Translations under genes and position numbers: made by a program
The notes under the pieces: model-generated
What the model was told of the DNA's origin: nothing
What the model saw: only the letters and a program-made list of their open reading frames with translations
The model's database searches: none
Source: JBCBSZ01 sp039185015
GTDB lineage: Bacteria > Actinomycetota > Acidimicrobiia > Acidimicrobiales > Poriferisodalaceae
NCBI GenBank assembly: GCA_039185015.1
Contig: JBCDAU010000010.1
Coordinates: 87,765-151,764 of the forward strand
Length of the DNA: 64,000 bases
Direction of reading: 5' to 3'
Shown: piece by piece, positions 32,303 to 41,505 of the stretch
Numbering within the stretch: the first letter of the stretch is position 1
Layout: every line of letters begins with the position of its first letter

Positions 32303-33115
32303 CTACGGGGTGAGCCGACGGAGCCCGGTGACGGCGTACGCGCCGAGCACGAGGACCAAGCCGGTGAGGGCCACGAGACCGGGCCAGGTGGTGCCCCAGG
32401 ACCACCCGGCCGGCAACGTCGCCTGGCGAGCGAGCTCGAGGATGTTGGTCACGGGATTGAGGCGGGCAGCCGTGTGCAGCCAGCCCGTCGCGACCGACAA
32501 CGGCACCTGCGCGGTCGAGGTGAACAACGTCATGAAGATGACCACCTGGAACAGCGGAGCGACCCGCTGGTCCTGCGCTCGGTACATGACGCCCAGCGAG
32601 AAGCACGACGACGCCACCGACAGCCCCATCGTGGCCAGCAGCAGGCAGAGCAGCCCGAGGACGCCGCCGTGGACCTCGACGCCGACCAGGAGTCCCACCA
32701 GGAACACGGGGACGCCGACGCCGATCGCCCGCGTGAGCGACATGAGGATGGTGCCGACGAGGATGGCGCTGCGGTGCGCGGGCATCATCAGCAGGCGGTC
32801 CTGGAAGCCGGTGTCGATGTCGTTGCCGGTGCTGAAGCCGGCACCCAGTCCCGAGAACGCGGCCGCCTGCAACAGCGTGAAGGGAACCAGCCAGCTCACG
32901 AAGCTGTCGGTCGGGAACTCGGGCAGGTCGGTGAGCGCCGGGAACAGCCCGCTGTAGGCCAGCAGGAAGAACAGCGGGAAGAACGCCACCGTCACGACCA
33001 GTCCGGGGAACCGTGCGGTACGGAGGTTGCCCCGCCACCACACCGCCCTCGCCGATCGCCACCAGAGGCGCAGGCCGGTGGCGCGGCCGGTGTGCCGGGC
33101 CTCGGCGGCGGTCAC
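32303..33115 (-). CDS. ABC-2 type transporter permease
   Basis: 270 residues with six membrane helices and the ABC-2 pattern: FSTGNDIDTGFQDRLLMMPA just before the central helices, and LNPVTNILELARQ near the last extracytoplasmic loop. GTG 33115 overlaps the stop of the other permease (GTGA). Together with it and the ATPase gene it forms a DrrA/DrrB-like exporter of drugs or lipids; the substrate is unknown. Confidence 0.88.
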   Translation of the reverse strand: MTAAEARHTGRATGLRLWWRSARAVWWRGNLRTARFPGLVVTVAFFPLFFLLAYSGLFPALTDLPEFPTDSFVSWLVPFTLLQAAAFSGLGAGFSTGNDIDTGFQDRLLMMPAHRSAILVGTILMSLTRAIGVGVPVFLVGLLVGVEVHGGVLGLLCLLLATMGLSVASSCFSLGVMYRAQDQRVAPLFQVVIFMTLFTSTAQVPLSVATGWLHTAARLNPVTNILELARQATLPAGWSWGTTWPGLVALTGLVLVLGAYAVTGLRRLTP

Positions 33116-33912
33116 TGGCGCAACCTCGCCCGCAGCGAACGTCCGGCGAGCGCCACCAAGAGCGCCGCGAGGCCGGCGGAGACGGCGACGGCCTGGATGG
33201 CACCGGGCCAGTGCCAGCCCGTGATGACGAGGTGCCGGAGGCCGTTGATGATCCACGACACCGGGTTGAGCCCGGCGACGGTCTCGAACCAGCCGCCCGT
33301 CAGCTGGGGCGGGAAGAAGGCCGAGGAGAGGAACACGAGCGTGAAGAAGATCGGGAAGTAGCCGTTGACCTCCTCGACGGAGCCCTTGCGGAATCCGATC
33401 GCCATGGCGAACGCTCCGATGGCGACCGAGAAGATCGCTGCGGTGATCGCGATGACCAGCACGCCGGCGATGCCGGCCTGCACCGAGGCGCCGAAGGCGA
33501 GCAGCAGCCCGGTGAAGACGATCGCGAGCACGAAGCCGTAGGCGGCGGTGCCGGCGAGCCGGCCGAGCAGCAGGCTGAGCCGCGACACCGGCGACGAGAC
33601 CAGCCGGTCGAAGAAGCCGTACTGGATGTCGAGCGCGACGTCGTTGCCGGCGACCGTCGCCGAGAACATCACGCCCTGCATGAGCGTGGCCGGGAGGAGG
33701 AACGAGGCGTAGGAGTCGACCTCGGGGAACCCGTCGAGGGCACGGGCCCGATCGAGTGCGGCGGCGTTCACTGCGGTGAAGAAGAGCGGGAAGATCAGCC
33801 CCGGCACGAACGACTGGGGCTGGCGCATCATGCCCTTGAGTGACCGGACGGCGAGGGCCAGCGATGGCGCCCACCAGGCTCCTCGGCGGCGTTCGGAGGC
33901 GAGGGCGGTCAC
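33112..33912 (-). CDS. ABC-2 type transporter permease (DrrB-like)
   Basis: 266 residues, six helices. Conserved ABC-2 segments: LDIQYGFFDRLVSSPVSRLS and LNPVSWIINGLRHLVITGW. Clearly paralogous to the following permease, so the transporter is probably a heterodimer. GTG 33912 overlaps the ATPase stop by 4 bp. Confidence 0.88.
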   Translation of the reverse strand: MTALASERRRGAWWAPSLALAVRSLKGMMRQPQSFVPGLIFPLFFTAVNAAALDRARALDGFPEVDSYASFLLPATLMQGVMFSATVAGNDVALDIQYGFFDRLVSSPVSRLSLLLGRLAGTAAYGFVLAIVFTGLLLAFGASVQAGIAGVLVIAITAAIFSVAIGAFAMAIGFRKGSVEEVNGYFPIFFTLVFLSSAFFPPQLTGGWFETVAGLNPVSWIINGLRHLVITGWHWPGAIQAVAVSAGLAALLVALAGRSLRARLRQ

Positions 33913-34883
33913 GAGCCGGCCGAGGGCGCGCCGCCGTCGGAGGCGCCCTCCAGGCGGCGTCCGGTGGCGTCGGCGAACACGTCGTCGAGACTGGGTTCGT
34001 CGAGCTGGATGTGGTGGAAGTGCAGCTGGGCCTCGTCGAGCGCCCGAACGACGTCGGCGAGGCGGGCCGACCCGCCCTCGAGCCCGATGGCGACCCGGCC
34101 TTCCCGGGCCGGACGCGCCTCACCGAACCGGGCGAGGACCTCGGCGAAGCGGTCACGGTCGTCCTCGTGGACTTCGAGCCGGAGCGTCGGCGAACCGACC
34201 TCGGCCTTCAGCGCCGCCGGACTGCCGGTACGGACGATCCGGCCGTGGTCGATGATGCCGACCCGACCGGCGAGCTGATCGGCTTCCTCGAGGTACTGCG
34301 TGGTGAGGAAGATCGTGGTCCCGACCTCGGTGTTGAGCCGAGTGACCTCCTCCCAGAGCGCCACGCGGCTGGTCGGGTCGAGACCGGTGGTCGGCTCGTC
34401 GAGGAAGAGCACCGCCGGCTCGTGCACGAGCGACAGGGCGAGGTCGAGCCGTCGACGCATGCCACCCGAGTAGGTGCCGACCCGTCGGTCGCCGGCTGCG
34501 GTCAAGCCCACTCGCTCGAGCAGCAGCTCGCCACGGGACTCCGCCTCGCGCCGTGGGAGCCCGTGCAGGATCGACTGCAGCTTCAGGAGCTCGGTGCCGG
34601 TCATGAGCGGGTCGATCGCCGCATCCTGCAGCGCGACGCCGATGGCCGCGCGCACCCGGTCGGCCTCGCGCACGACGTCGAAGCCGGCGACCCGTGCCGC
34701 TCCGCCGGTCGGGGTGAGCAGCGTCGTGAGCATCCGGACCGTCGTCGACTTGCCCGCGCCGTTGGGGCCCAGGAAGCCGTAGATCTCGCCTTCCTCGACC
34801 ACGAGGTCGACGCCCTGCACGGCGTGCACGTCGCCGAAGCTGCGTTCGAGGCCCTCGACCTCGATGGGGAGCGTGGTGCTCAT
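33909..34883 (-). CDS. ABC transporter ATP-binding protein, DrrA-like
   Basis: 324 residues. Walker A GPNGAGKSTTVRML, Q-loop ALQDAAIDPLMTG, signature YSGGMRRRLDLA, Walker B VLFLDEPTTGLDP and H-loop TTQYLEEADQLA are all intact. A C-terminal 90-residue extension ending in LDEPSLDDVFADATGRRLEG is typical of DrrA (daunorubicin-resistance type) exporters. ATG overlaps the ftsB-like gene stop (ATGA), an unusual partner, so the exporter may be linked to envelope growth; this is inference. Confidence 0.92.
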   Translation of the reverse strand: MSTTLPIEVEGLERSFGDVHAVQGVDLVVEEGEIYGFLGPNGAGKSTTVRMLTTLLTPTGGAARVAGFDVVREADRVRAAIGVALQDAAIDPLMTGTELLKLQSILHGLPRREAESRGELLLERVGLTAAGDRRVGTYSGGMRRRLDLALSLVHEPAVLFLDEPTTGLDPTSRVALWEEVTRLNTEVGTTIFLTTQYLEEADQLAGRVGIIDHGRIVRTGSPAALKAEVGSPTLRLEVHEDDRDRFAEVLARFGEARPAREGRVAIGLEGGSARLADVVRALDEAQLHFHHIQLDEPSLDDVFADATGRRLEGASDGGAPSAGS

Positions 34884-35305
34884 CCGCCGTTCACGAGGTA
34901 CTCGACGCCGGGGAAGGGCCAGCCGGTCGGGAAGTCGGCGGCCGTCTTCTCCGGCGGGCGGATGACGTAGAGCTCGTCGCTCGGTCGGGCGAGCAGGAAC
35001 TCGTCGCGAGCCATGAGCTCGGCGGCATCGCGGTCGCGGAGGGTCTCGGTGCGCTCGGTCAGCTCGTCGAGCTCGGCGTCGAGCTCGGACAGCTCGTCGC
35101 GGGCGTCGCCGACCTGAGCCCGTTGGTCGAGCAGCTGGCGAGTCGGGAACACCGCCACGACCAGCACGATCACGAGCGCGGCCGTGACCCCGACGGGCAA
35201 CAGCAACCGCACCAGTCGGCGCGAGCGACTGACCTCGCCGTCCGGCCCGTCGCCGTCGCCGTCGGACGGCGAGGGACGCTCGAGCGTGGTGCTGGGACCG
35301 GACAT
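34880..35305 (-). CDS. ftsB: FtsB/DivIC-family septum formation initiator
   Basis: 141 residues. A charged cytoplasmic N-terminus, one membrane helix at about 31-53, then a coiled coil at about 58-92 (QRAQVGDARDELSELDAELD) and the C-terminal LMARDEFLLARPSDELYVIRP that marks the family. Part of the FtsL-FtsB-FtsQ divisome complex. Encoded directly after enolase (TGATG overlap), the conserved actinobacterial arrangement. Confidence 0.9.
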   Translation of the reverse strand: MSGPSTTLERPSPSDGDGDGPDGEVSRSRRLVRLLLPVGVTAALVIVLVVAVFPTRQLLDQRAQVGDARDELSELDAELDELTERTETLRDRDAAELMARDEFLLARPSDELYVIRPPEKTAADFPTGWPFPGVEYLVNGG

Positions 35306-36579
35306 CAGCGGGCCAGCGCTCCCCGGCCGAGGTACGCGGCGTCGTCACCCAGCTCCTCCTCGATGCGGAGGAGCTGGTTGTACTTGGCCACGCGATCGCT
35401 CCGGGCCGGAGCGCCGGTCTTGATCTGGCCGCAGTTGGTGGCCACGGCGAGATCCGAGATCGTCACGTCCTCGGTCTCGCCCGAGCGATGCGACATCACA
35501 CTCGTGTAGCGGGACCGGGTGGCGAGGCCGACGGTCTGGAGCGTCTCGGTCAGCGAGCCGATCTGGTTGACCTTGACGAGGATCGAGTTCGCGACCCCGG
35601 ACTCGATGCCGCGGGCGAGCCGGTCGACGTTGGTCACGAAGAGGTCGTCGCCCACGAGCTGTACCCGGTCGCCGAGCGACTCGGTGTGGAGCGCCCACCC
35701 GTCCCAGTCCTCCTCGGCCATGCCGTCCTCGATCGAGACGATCGGGTAGCGGTCGCAGAGATCGGCGAGGAGGTCGGCCATCTCCTTCGGGGCGAGGGTG
35801 CGGTTCTCGCCGGCGAGGACATAGTTGCCGTCGCGGTAGAACTCGGTGGAGGCGACGTCCATGGCCAGCGCCATGTCCTCGCCCGGGGTCAGCCCCGACC
35901 GCTCGATCGCCTCGACCAGCAGCTGCAGGGCCTCCTCGTTGGAGCCGAGGTCGGGGGCGAAGCCACCCTCGTCGCCGATGGCGGTGGCCAGCCCACGGTC
36001 GCCCAGGACGCCCTTCAGGACGTGGTAGGTCTCGACGCCCCAGCGCAGCGCCTCGCTGTAGGAGGCGGCCCCGACCGGCATGAGCATGAACTCCTGGAAG
36101 TCCACGTTGTTGTCCGCGTGCTCTCCACCGTTGATGACGTTCATCATCGGCACGGGGAGGACGTGCGCGTTGGCGCCGCCGACGTAGCGGTAGAGCGGCA
36201 GCGCGACCTCGTCGGCCGCGGCCTTCGCGACCGCGAGCGAGACGCCGAGGATCGCGTTCGCACCGAGGCGGCCCTTGTTGTCGGTGCCGTCGACGTCCAG
36301 CAGCACCCGGTCGATCAGCCGCTGGTCGAGGGCGTCGAGCCCGTCGAGCACATCGGCGATCTCGTCGTTGACGTTCGACACCGCCGTCGCGACGCCCTTG
36401 CCCATCCAGGTGTCACCACCGTCGCGGAGCTCGACCGCCTCGAACTGGCCGGTGCTGGCGCCCGAGGGGACGATGGCCCGTCCGGAAGCGCCGGAGGCGA
36501 GGATCACCTCGACCTCGACGGTGGGGTTGCCGCGGCTGTCGAGGATCTGACGTCCGAGGACGAAGTCGATCGCGCTCAT
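35305..36579 (-). CDS. eno: Enolase (phosphopyruvate hydratase)
   Basis: 424 residues. N-terminal GRQILDSRGNPTVEVEV and PSGASTGQFEAVELRDG, metal ligands in MDVASTEFY, SIEDGMAEEDWDGW and VGDDLFVTN, catalytic lysines in LVKVNQIGSLTETL and the signature MSHRSGETED. Converts 2-phosphoglycerate to phosphoenolpyruvate. ATG 36579 begins MSAIDFVLGRQ, matching the family; ATG 36588 would add three residues. Confidence 0.97.
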   Translation of the reverse strand: MSAIDFVLGRQILDSRGNPTVEVEVILASGASGRAIVPSGASTGQFEAVELRDGGDTWMGKGVATAVSNVNDEIADVLDGLDALDQRLIDRVLLDVDGTDNKGRLGANAILGVSLAVAKAAADEVALPLYRYVGGANAHVLPVPMMNVINGGEHADNNVDFQEFMLMPVGAASYSEALRWGVETYHVLKGVLGDRGLATAIGDEGGFAPDLGSNEEALQLLVEAIERSGLTPGEDMALAMDVASTEFYRDGNYVLAGENRTLAPKEMADLLADLCDRYPIVSIEDGMAEEDWDGWALHTESLGDRVQLVGDDLFVTNVDRLARGIESGVANSILVKVNQIGSLTETLQTVGLATRSRYTSVMSHRSGETEDVTISDLAVATNCGQIKTGAPARSDRVAKYNQLLRIEEELGDDAAYLGRGALAR

Positions 36580-36606
36580 GGCGCCCATCGTGTCAGGTCG
36601 CCGGGC

Positions 36607-37392
36607 TCATGCCGCGCCACTTGACACCCTCCAGCGCCAGGTGGTCGTCGCCACCAGCGGAGCACCGGGCTCGACGACGGCGGGCTGGTGGTTCAAGACG
36701 TCCGGGAGGTCGGTCTGGGGTTCGACGCACACGGTGTGGTCGAGCTCGTCGAAGACGACGTAGTGCAGGCAGTCGCTGTCGATCTCCACCTCGAGCACGC
36801 CGGGCCACCGGACGACGGGAGGGCGCTCCAGTTCGGCGAAGCAGTCGTCCCACGGCCCCGGCGGCGGCGGCCGCAGCCACCGACCACTCGGCAGGCCGGC
36901 CTCGTCCCGCTCGGCCATCGCCCCGGCCGCGAGGTCGACCTCGACGGCGACGCCGTCGAGGTGGCGACGGAACCAGGGGTGCCACCCGACCGAGGCCGGC
37001 ATCGGCTCGGTCTCGGCGTGGACCTCGATGACCTGCCGCAGCGCCCCGCCGTCGAGCTCGAAGCGCTGGAGGGCGTGCCCCGGCCACGGCCAGGTCGGGC
37101 CGAGATCGCAGCGGATCGCCGCGTCGGCCACCTGCGTCCACGGCCGGGTGTAGGTGGTGCCGTGGAGGGCGTGGCCGTCGGCGTGGGCCGGGTAGACAGC
37201 GGTCGTTCCCCGCCACGAGAACCGAGCGTCGCGGATGCGACCGGCCCACGGGATCATCGGGAACGAGCCCCACATCATCGGATGGTCGAGCCGGCCGACG
37301 AGCAGCTCGTGACCGTGCACCCGCAACGATCGGAGGCGACCACCGCCCTCGAGGTCGACGACGACCTCGGCGTCGGGGGAGCTCAGGTGCAC
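36607..37392 (-). CDS. Aldose 1-epimerase (galactose mutarotase-like)
   Basis: 261 residues of the galactose-mutarotase fold. The catalytic histidines are in DGHALHGTTYTRPW and SVGWHPWFRRHL, and the catalytic glutamate is probably in the C-terminal AVVEPGAPLVATTTW. Interconverts sugar anomers; the short form is like YihR/GalM-related actinobacterial proteins, substrate unknown. Between mazG and eno, 10 bp after mazG in the other reading direction of the run. Confidence 0.85.
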   Translation of the reverse strand: MHLSSPDAEVVVDLEGGGRLRSLRVHGHELLVGRLDHPMMWGSFPMIPWAGRIRDARFSWRGTTAVYPAHADGHALHGTTYTRPWTQVADAAIRCDLGPTWPWPGHALQRFELDGGALRQVIEVHAETEPMPASVGWHPWFRRHLDGVAVEVDLAAGAMAERDEAGLPSGRWLRPPPPGPWDDCFAELERPPVVRWPGVLEVEIDSDCLHYVVFDELDHTVCVEPQTDLPDVLNHQPAVVEPGAPLVATTTWRWRVSSGAA

Positions 37393-37402
37393 GGCTGCGA
37401 CC

Positions 37403-38815
37403 TCAGAGCAGACCGGCGGTGGCGAACAACGAACGCACCACGGCAGGCTCGGCGTCGAGCAGATCGATGCCGTCCTCGCGGGCCAGCGCTTCCGCGATGC
37501 GGAACTGGTCGCCCAGTCGGGCCGTCGAGGCCCGCAGCGCGGCCTCGGCGTCGACGCCGACGACCCGACTGAGCGTCACGAGCGTGAGCAGCAGCTCCCC
37601 GAGGCGCTCCTCGTCGAGCGCGTCCGGGTCGCGCAGGCTCGAGACCTCGACCGACAGCCCGCCGACGAGCGTTGCGGCGTCGGCGGGAGCGATGCCGGCC
37701 TTGCCGATCTTGCCGAGCACCTTCGCGGCGAGCTGCAACGCCGGGAGCGCGGCCGGGATGCCTTCGAGAAGGGACTCGCGCGACTTCTCGGCCCGCTTGA
37801 TGCGCTCCCAGTTGCCGACGATCGCGTCCTGCGACTCCACCTCGACGTCACCGAAGACGTGCGGATGGCGGGAGTAGAGCTTGTCGTGGATGCCGCGGGC
37901 GACGTCGCTGAGGTCGAACGCACCGCGCTCGGCAGCGAGCACCGAGTGGATCATCACCTGGAAGAGCAGATCCCCGAGCTCCTCCTCGAGGTGCTCCACG
38001 CCCTCGTCGTCGTCACCGAGGGCATCGATGGCCTCCAGGACCTCGTGTGCCTCCTCGATCAGTGAGGGGCGCAACGACCGGTGGGTCTGCTCCCGGTCCC
38101 ACGGGCACTCCTCGCGCAGCGTCCGACTCAGCTCCCACAGTCGGACCACCTCCCGGCCGATGGGCGCGGCGAGCTCCGGGATCCACAGGCAGGTCAGGTG
38201 ATCGGGATCGACGCTGCGGTCGAGGTCGGCCCACGCGACCTCCGCGACGTGCTCGTCGGGCAGGCCCAGCCGTTGGAGGAGCAGCACCGGCCGCTCCGGC
38301 TCGTCCTCGACGGCGAGCTTGATGTCGGACAGCACGTGCCGGGCGTGGGTGTGGGCGACCAGCATCGGCCCCCGCTCCCCTGCCGCCTCGACGGCGAAGC
38401 GGTGGCCGTCGACGAGGCGAACGCCGAGCTCGACCGGGTCGATCCCCAGACGGGCCCAGGCGACGTCGAGGAACGACATGGCCGGGTGGACGACGGTCTC
38501 GACTCGGTCGTCGGCCCGGAGCCGCTCCACGGCCCGCTCGAGCACGAGCGGCGAACCGGGGACGGCGTACAGCACCTCGCCGTGCTCGTCGGCCGCGGCG
38601 ACGAGGCGCTCGACGATCTCGGCGTAGACGTCGTCGAAGGAGTCGGCCCGCTCGTAGATCTCGTCGAACGAGACCGCGTCGGGCACGACCTCGGCGGCCG
38701 GGTGCCTCGTGGTGCGGAGGAACCGACGGGAGGCGTCGGCGATGAGGCGCGTGGTCGCCGGCGTCACCAGACCGGCGTCGGCCGGTCCCAGTCCGACGAC
38801 GACGACCCGGCTCAC
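37403..38815 (-). CDS. mazG: Tetrapyrrole methylase-like / MazG nucleotide pyrophosphohydrolase fusion
   Basis: 470 residues. The first 200 resemble the tetrapyrrole (corrin/porphyrin) methylase fold (VVVVGLGPADAGLVT, YAVPGSPLVLERAVERL), as in YabN of Bacillus. Residues about 215-460 are two MazG domains; the first has the magnesium-binding EEAHEVLEAID and EELGDLLFQVMIH motifs, the second lacks them. Hydrolyses non-canonical or excess NTPs. GTG 38815 overlaps the foldase gene stop by 4 bp. Confidence 0.92.
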   Translation of the reverse strand: MSRVVVVGLGPADAGLVTPATTRLIADASRRFLRTTRHPAAEVVPDAVSFDEIYERADSFDDVYAEIVERLVAAADEHGEVLYAVPGSPLVLERAVERLRADDRVETVVHPAMSFLDVAWARLGIDPVELGVRLVDGHRFAVEAAGERGPMLVAHTHARHVLSDIKLAVEDEPERPVLLLQRLGLPDEHVAEVAWADLDRSVDPDHLTCLWIPELAAPIGREVVRLWELSRTLREECPWDREQTHRSLRPSLIEEAHEVLEAIDALGDDDEGVEHLEEELGDLLFQVMIHSVLAAERGAFDLSDVARGIHDKLYSRHPHVFGDVEVESQDAIVGNWERIKRAEKSRESLLEGIPAALPALQLAAKVLGKIGKAGIAPADAATLVGGLSVEVSSLRDPDALDEERLGELLLTLVTLSRVVGVDAEAALRASTARLGDQFRIAEALAREDGIDLLDAEPAVVRSLFATAGLL

Positions 38816-39732
38816 CCGATGTCGATGAGGTCGTCGGGGACGATCTGCCCGTCGACCCAGGTCCCGTAGCGGGACGAGACCTCGATGTCGGCCTCGTCCA
38901 GCAGGTCGATGAAGACGGTGTTGAGGACCGCGGCGGTGTCGGCTTCGAAGGCGGCGGTGGCGTCGGCCTCGGCCGCCTCGAAGGGCACGTCGGCCCCGGT
39001 GGCCGTCACGAGGATCACGTGCCAGCCGAACTGCGTCTCCACGGGCGGGCCGATCTCGCCCACGGTCGCCGTCCGAACCGCATCGGCGAACTCGGGCACG
39101 AACTGCGAGGGGTCGCCGCACCCCAGGTCGCCGCCCGTCGGGCCGGAGGGGCCCGTGGACAGCTCCATCGCCACCGTGGCGAAGTCCTCGCCACTGTCGA
39201 CGACCCGCTCACGAGCGGCGATGGCGTCCTCCTCGGTCTCGAGGAGGATGTGGCTCGAGCACACGAGGCCGAGGGCGGCACCGTTCTCGGCGAACCACTG
39301 CTGCGCGGTCGATGGCACACCGGCGTCCTCGAGCACGACGCGTTGCAGGGCGACGATGCGTTCCTGTCGGCCGACGAACGTGCCGAGCCACTCGGTCTCG
39401 ATGATCCCGGTGGTGTCGATCGGCGACACGTCGGCGTCGGTGACCGAGCCGCCGAGCTCGTCCAGCGTCTCGACGACCAGGACGTCCTGGATGCGCTGCC
39501 GGAGCACCTCGCGGGCAGCGGCCCGGTTGAAGTTGCCCTCGGACGTCGCCAGGTAGAAGCCGGCCTGCGCCTGGTTGGAGTCGGCGAATTCGGCGGCCAG
39601 CGCGAGCTCGTCGCGGAGGTCGTCCTCGCTGATCTCGACGCCGTCGACCGTGGCGGCCGGCTCGGTCAGCGAACCGCACGAAGCGAGGGCCAGAGCGGCC
39701 AGGACGATGGGGACGGTCAGGCGCACGCGCAC
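38812..39732 (-). CDS. Parvulin-type peptidyl-prolyl isomerase lipoprotein (PrsA/SurA-like), copy 1
   Basis: 306 residues. Lipobox LALASC, a SurA-like N-terminal chaperone domain, then the parvulin domain (SHILLETEEDAIAARERV, FATVAMELSTGPSGPTGGDL, QFVPEFADAVRTATVGEIGP, FGWHVILVTA). Folds secreted proteins at the outer membrane face. The parvulin domain is almost identical over 40 residues to the next gene, so the two are tandem duplicates. Conserved cysteine pair (VCSS and GCGDP) in both. Confidence 0.9.
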   Translation of the reverse strand: MRVRLTVPIVLAALALASCGSLTEPAATVDGVEISEDDLRDELALAAEFADSNQAQAGFYLATSEGNFNRAAAREVLRQRIQDVLVVETLDELGGSVTDADVSPIDTTGIIETEWLGTFVGRQERIVALQRVVLEDAGVPSTAQQWFAENGAALGLVCSSHILLETEEDAIAARERVVDSGEDFATVAMELSTGPSGPTGGDLGCGDPSQFVPEFADAVRTATVGEIGPPVETQFGWHVILVTATGADVPFEAAEADATAAFEADTAAVLNTVFIDLLDEADIEVSSRYGTWVDGQIVPDDLIDIG

Positions 39733-39784
39733 GGCCCGAGACGGTATCGGCTGCGGGCACCGCGCACGTGCCGTCGCGCGGCCA

Positions 39785-40792
39785 TCACGGCGCGATCCGG
39801 GTGCCGTCCCAGGTGCCGTAGGCGGGGTCGACCGTGACGTCGGCCGATGCCGTGAGCTCGGTGAGGGGACCGCTGACCGCCGCGGAGATCTCCAGCTGCC
39901 AGGCCTGGGAGGCGGCGTCGGCGATCTGCTCGAAGCCGACCTCGGCTCCGCGCGACGTCACCTCGATGACGTGGAAGCCGAACTCGGTCTGGACGGGCTC
40001 GCTGACCTCGGCGATCGGGAGGGTGCGCACCGCATCGGCGAACTCGGGCACGAACTGGGCCGGGTCACCGCAGCCGAGGTCACCGCCGGTCGGGCCGCTC
40101 GGCCCGGTCGACAGCTCCATGGCGACCGTGGCGAAGTCGTCGCCGTCGTCCACGATGCGGGCGCGGGCCGCGTCGGCATCGTCGACGGTGTCGAGCAGGA
40201 TGTGCCTCGAGCAGGCGAAGCCGAGCTCGGCCGCGTTGTCGGCGTACCACTCCTCCGCGGTCGCGGCGATGCCCGCCTCCTCCTGGATCACCCGCTGGAG
40301 CGCGACCGAGCGGACGCTGCGGTCGACGAAGAGCTCGAGCCAGGGCGTGATGGTCACCTCGCCGATCAGCCCCTCGACCAGCTCGGTGTCCGCGTCGGTC
40401 ACGGCACCGCCGCGGGCGGCCAGCGCCTCGTCCGCGAGCACGGTCTCCACCCGCTGCTGGAGGATCTGCCGAGCTGCCTCGACCGTCGCGTTCCCCGCGG
40501 CGTCCGGGAGCAGGAAGTCGGCCTGCCCCGGGTTGGTCTCGGCGAACTCGGCGGCGGAGGTCAGCTCCTCGCGGAGCTCGCCCTCGGTCGTCTCGACGCC
40601 GTTCACGGAGAGGACGACGGTGTCGGCGGCGAGGTCGGGCGGCGCCGAGGTCGGCGTCGTCTCGACGGCGGGCGGTGCCGAGGTGTCGGCGGTCGAGGTG
40701 TCGGTGGCGACCTCACCGTCGTCGCTGTCGCCGCTGCAGGCGGCCAGGGCGAGGACGAGCGCGGAGAACAGGAGGAACCTGCGGGGGGACAT
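39785..40792 (-). CDS. Parvulin-type peptidyl-prolyl isomerase lipoprotein (PrsA/SurA-like), copy 2
   Basis: 335 residues. Lipobox LALAACSG, then a Thr/Ser-rich linker of about 45 residues that copy 1 lacks, a SurA-like domain and the parvulin domain (SRHILLDTVDDADAARARI, FATVAMELSTGPSGPTGGDL, FGFHVIEVTS). Upstream of copy 1 in the same operon; the ATG at 40792 begins MSPRRFLLFSALVLALAAC. The longer reading frame upstream of this ATG is a shadow of the HAD/Mfd genes. Confidence 0.9.
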   Translation of the reverse strand: MSPRRFLLFSALVLALAACSGDSDDGEVATDTSTADTSAPPAVETTPTSAPPDLAADTVVLSVNGVETTEGELREELTSAAEFAETNPGQADFLLPDAAGNATVEAARQILQQRVETVLADEALAARGGAVTDADTELVEGLIGEVTITPWLELFVDRSVRSVALQRVIQEEAGIAATAEEWYADNAAELGFACSRHILLDTVDDADAARARIVDDGDDFATVAMELSTGPSGPTGGDLGCGDPAQFVPEFADAVRTLPIAEVSEPVQTEFGFHVIEVTSRGAEVGFEQIADAASQAWQLEISAAVSGPLTELTASADVTVDPAYGTWDGTRIAP

Positions 40793-40803
40793 GGCGGCCG
40801 ACG

Positions 40804-41505
40804 CTACTGCGATGCGAGCAGGGGGCGGAGGTCGCCCAGAGCGCCGATCCGCAGGTGGTCGCCGTCGGGACCGAGGCCGTACGGGTCGAGGTGGACCGGG
40901 GTCAGCCCGGCCGCTCGGGCGCCCTCGACGTCGTTGCGGAACGAGTCGCCGACGTACGCGCACCGGTGGGCGGGCAGGCCCATCGGCTCGAGCGCGAACG
41001 GGAAGATGGTCGGATCGGGCTTCGTGACACCGACGACGTGCGAGTCGACGATGACCTCGACCTCGACGCCGTCGCCCTGACCGACCTGAGCGACGGCGGT
41101 CGCGAGCAGGACGTCCTCGATGGTGCCATCGGCGTTGGAGATCATCCCGAGGCGCGTCGTCGCTGCGAGGTCCCGGAGGGCCCTCGCGTGTGCGTCGATG
41201 CGATGCACCCAGAGACCGAGCGTCGGCGTGGTCCAGAGGGCGACGCCCCGCTCGAGGATCGCCCCGGTCACCTCGACGTCCAGCGAACCCAGGTAGTCCT
41301 CGAGGTACGCGGGCCAGCGCTCGGGCTGGTCGAAGCTGCGGTCGTAGGCGGCGATGCCGTGGTAGTGGGCGCGGACGAAGGCGTCGTCGGCCACGGCGGT
41401 GAGGTCGCACAGGTCGGCGAGCTCGGCTCGGACCCGTGTGGGATCGGGGACCACGAACACGCCACCCACGTCGAAGATGACGGCGTCGACGTCGAGCTCG
41501 GTCAC
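40804..41505 (-). CDS. HAD-superfamily hydrolase
   Basis: 233 residues. Motif I in AVIFDVGGVFVVPDPTRV (first aspartate kept, second replaced by glycine as in some haloacid-dehalogenase-like members), motif II in LGMISNADGT, motif III lysine in VGVTKPDPTIF and motif IV in AYVGDSFRNDVEGARAAG. Closest by pattern to the HAD-IA phosphatases. GTG 41505 overlaps the mfd stop (GTGA). Confidence 0.88.
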   Translation of the reverse strand: MTELDVDAVIFDVGGVFVVPDPTRVRAELADLCDLTAVADDAFVRAHYHGIAAYDRSFDQPERWPAYLEDYLGSLDVEVTGAILERGVALWTTPTLGLWVHRIDAHARALRDLAATTRLGMISNADGTIEDVLLATAVAQVGQGDGVEVEVIVDSHVVGVTKPDPTIFPFALEPMGLPAHRCAYVGDSFRNDVEGARAAGLTPVHLDPYGLGPDGDHLRIGALGDLRPLLASQ

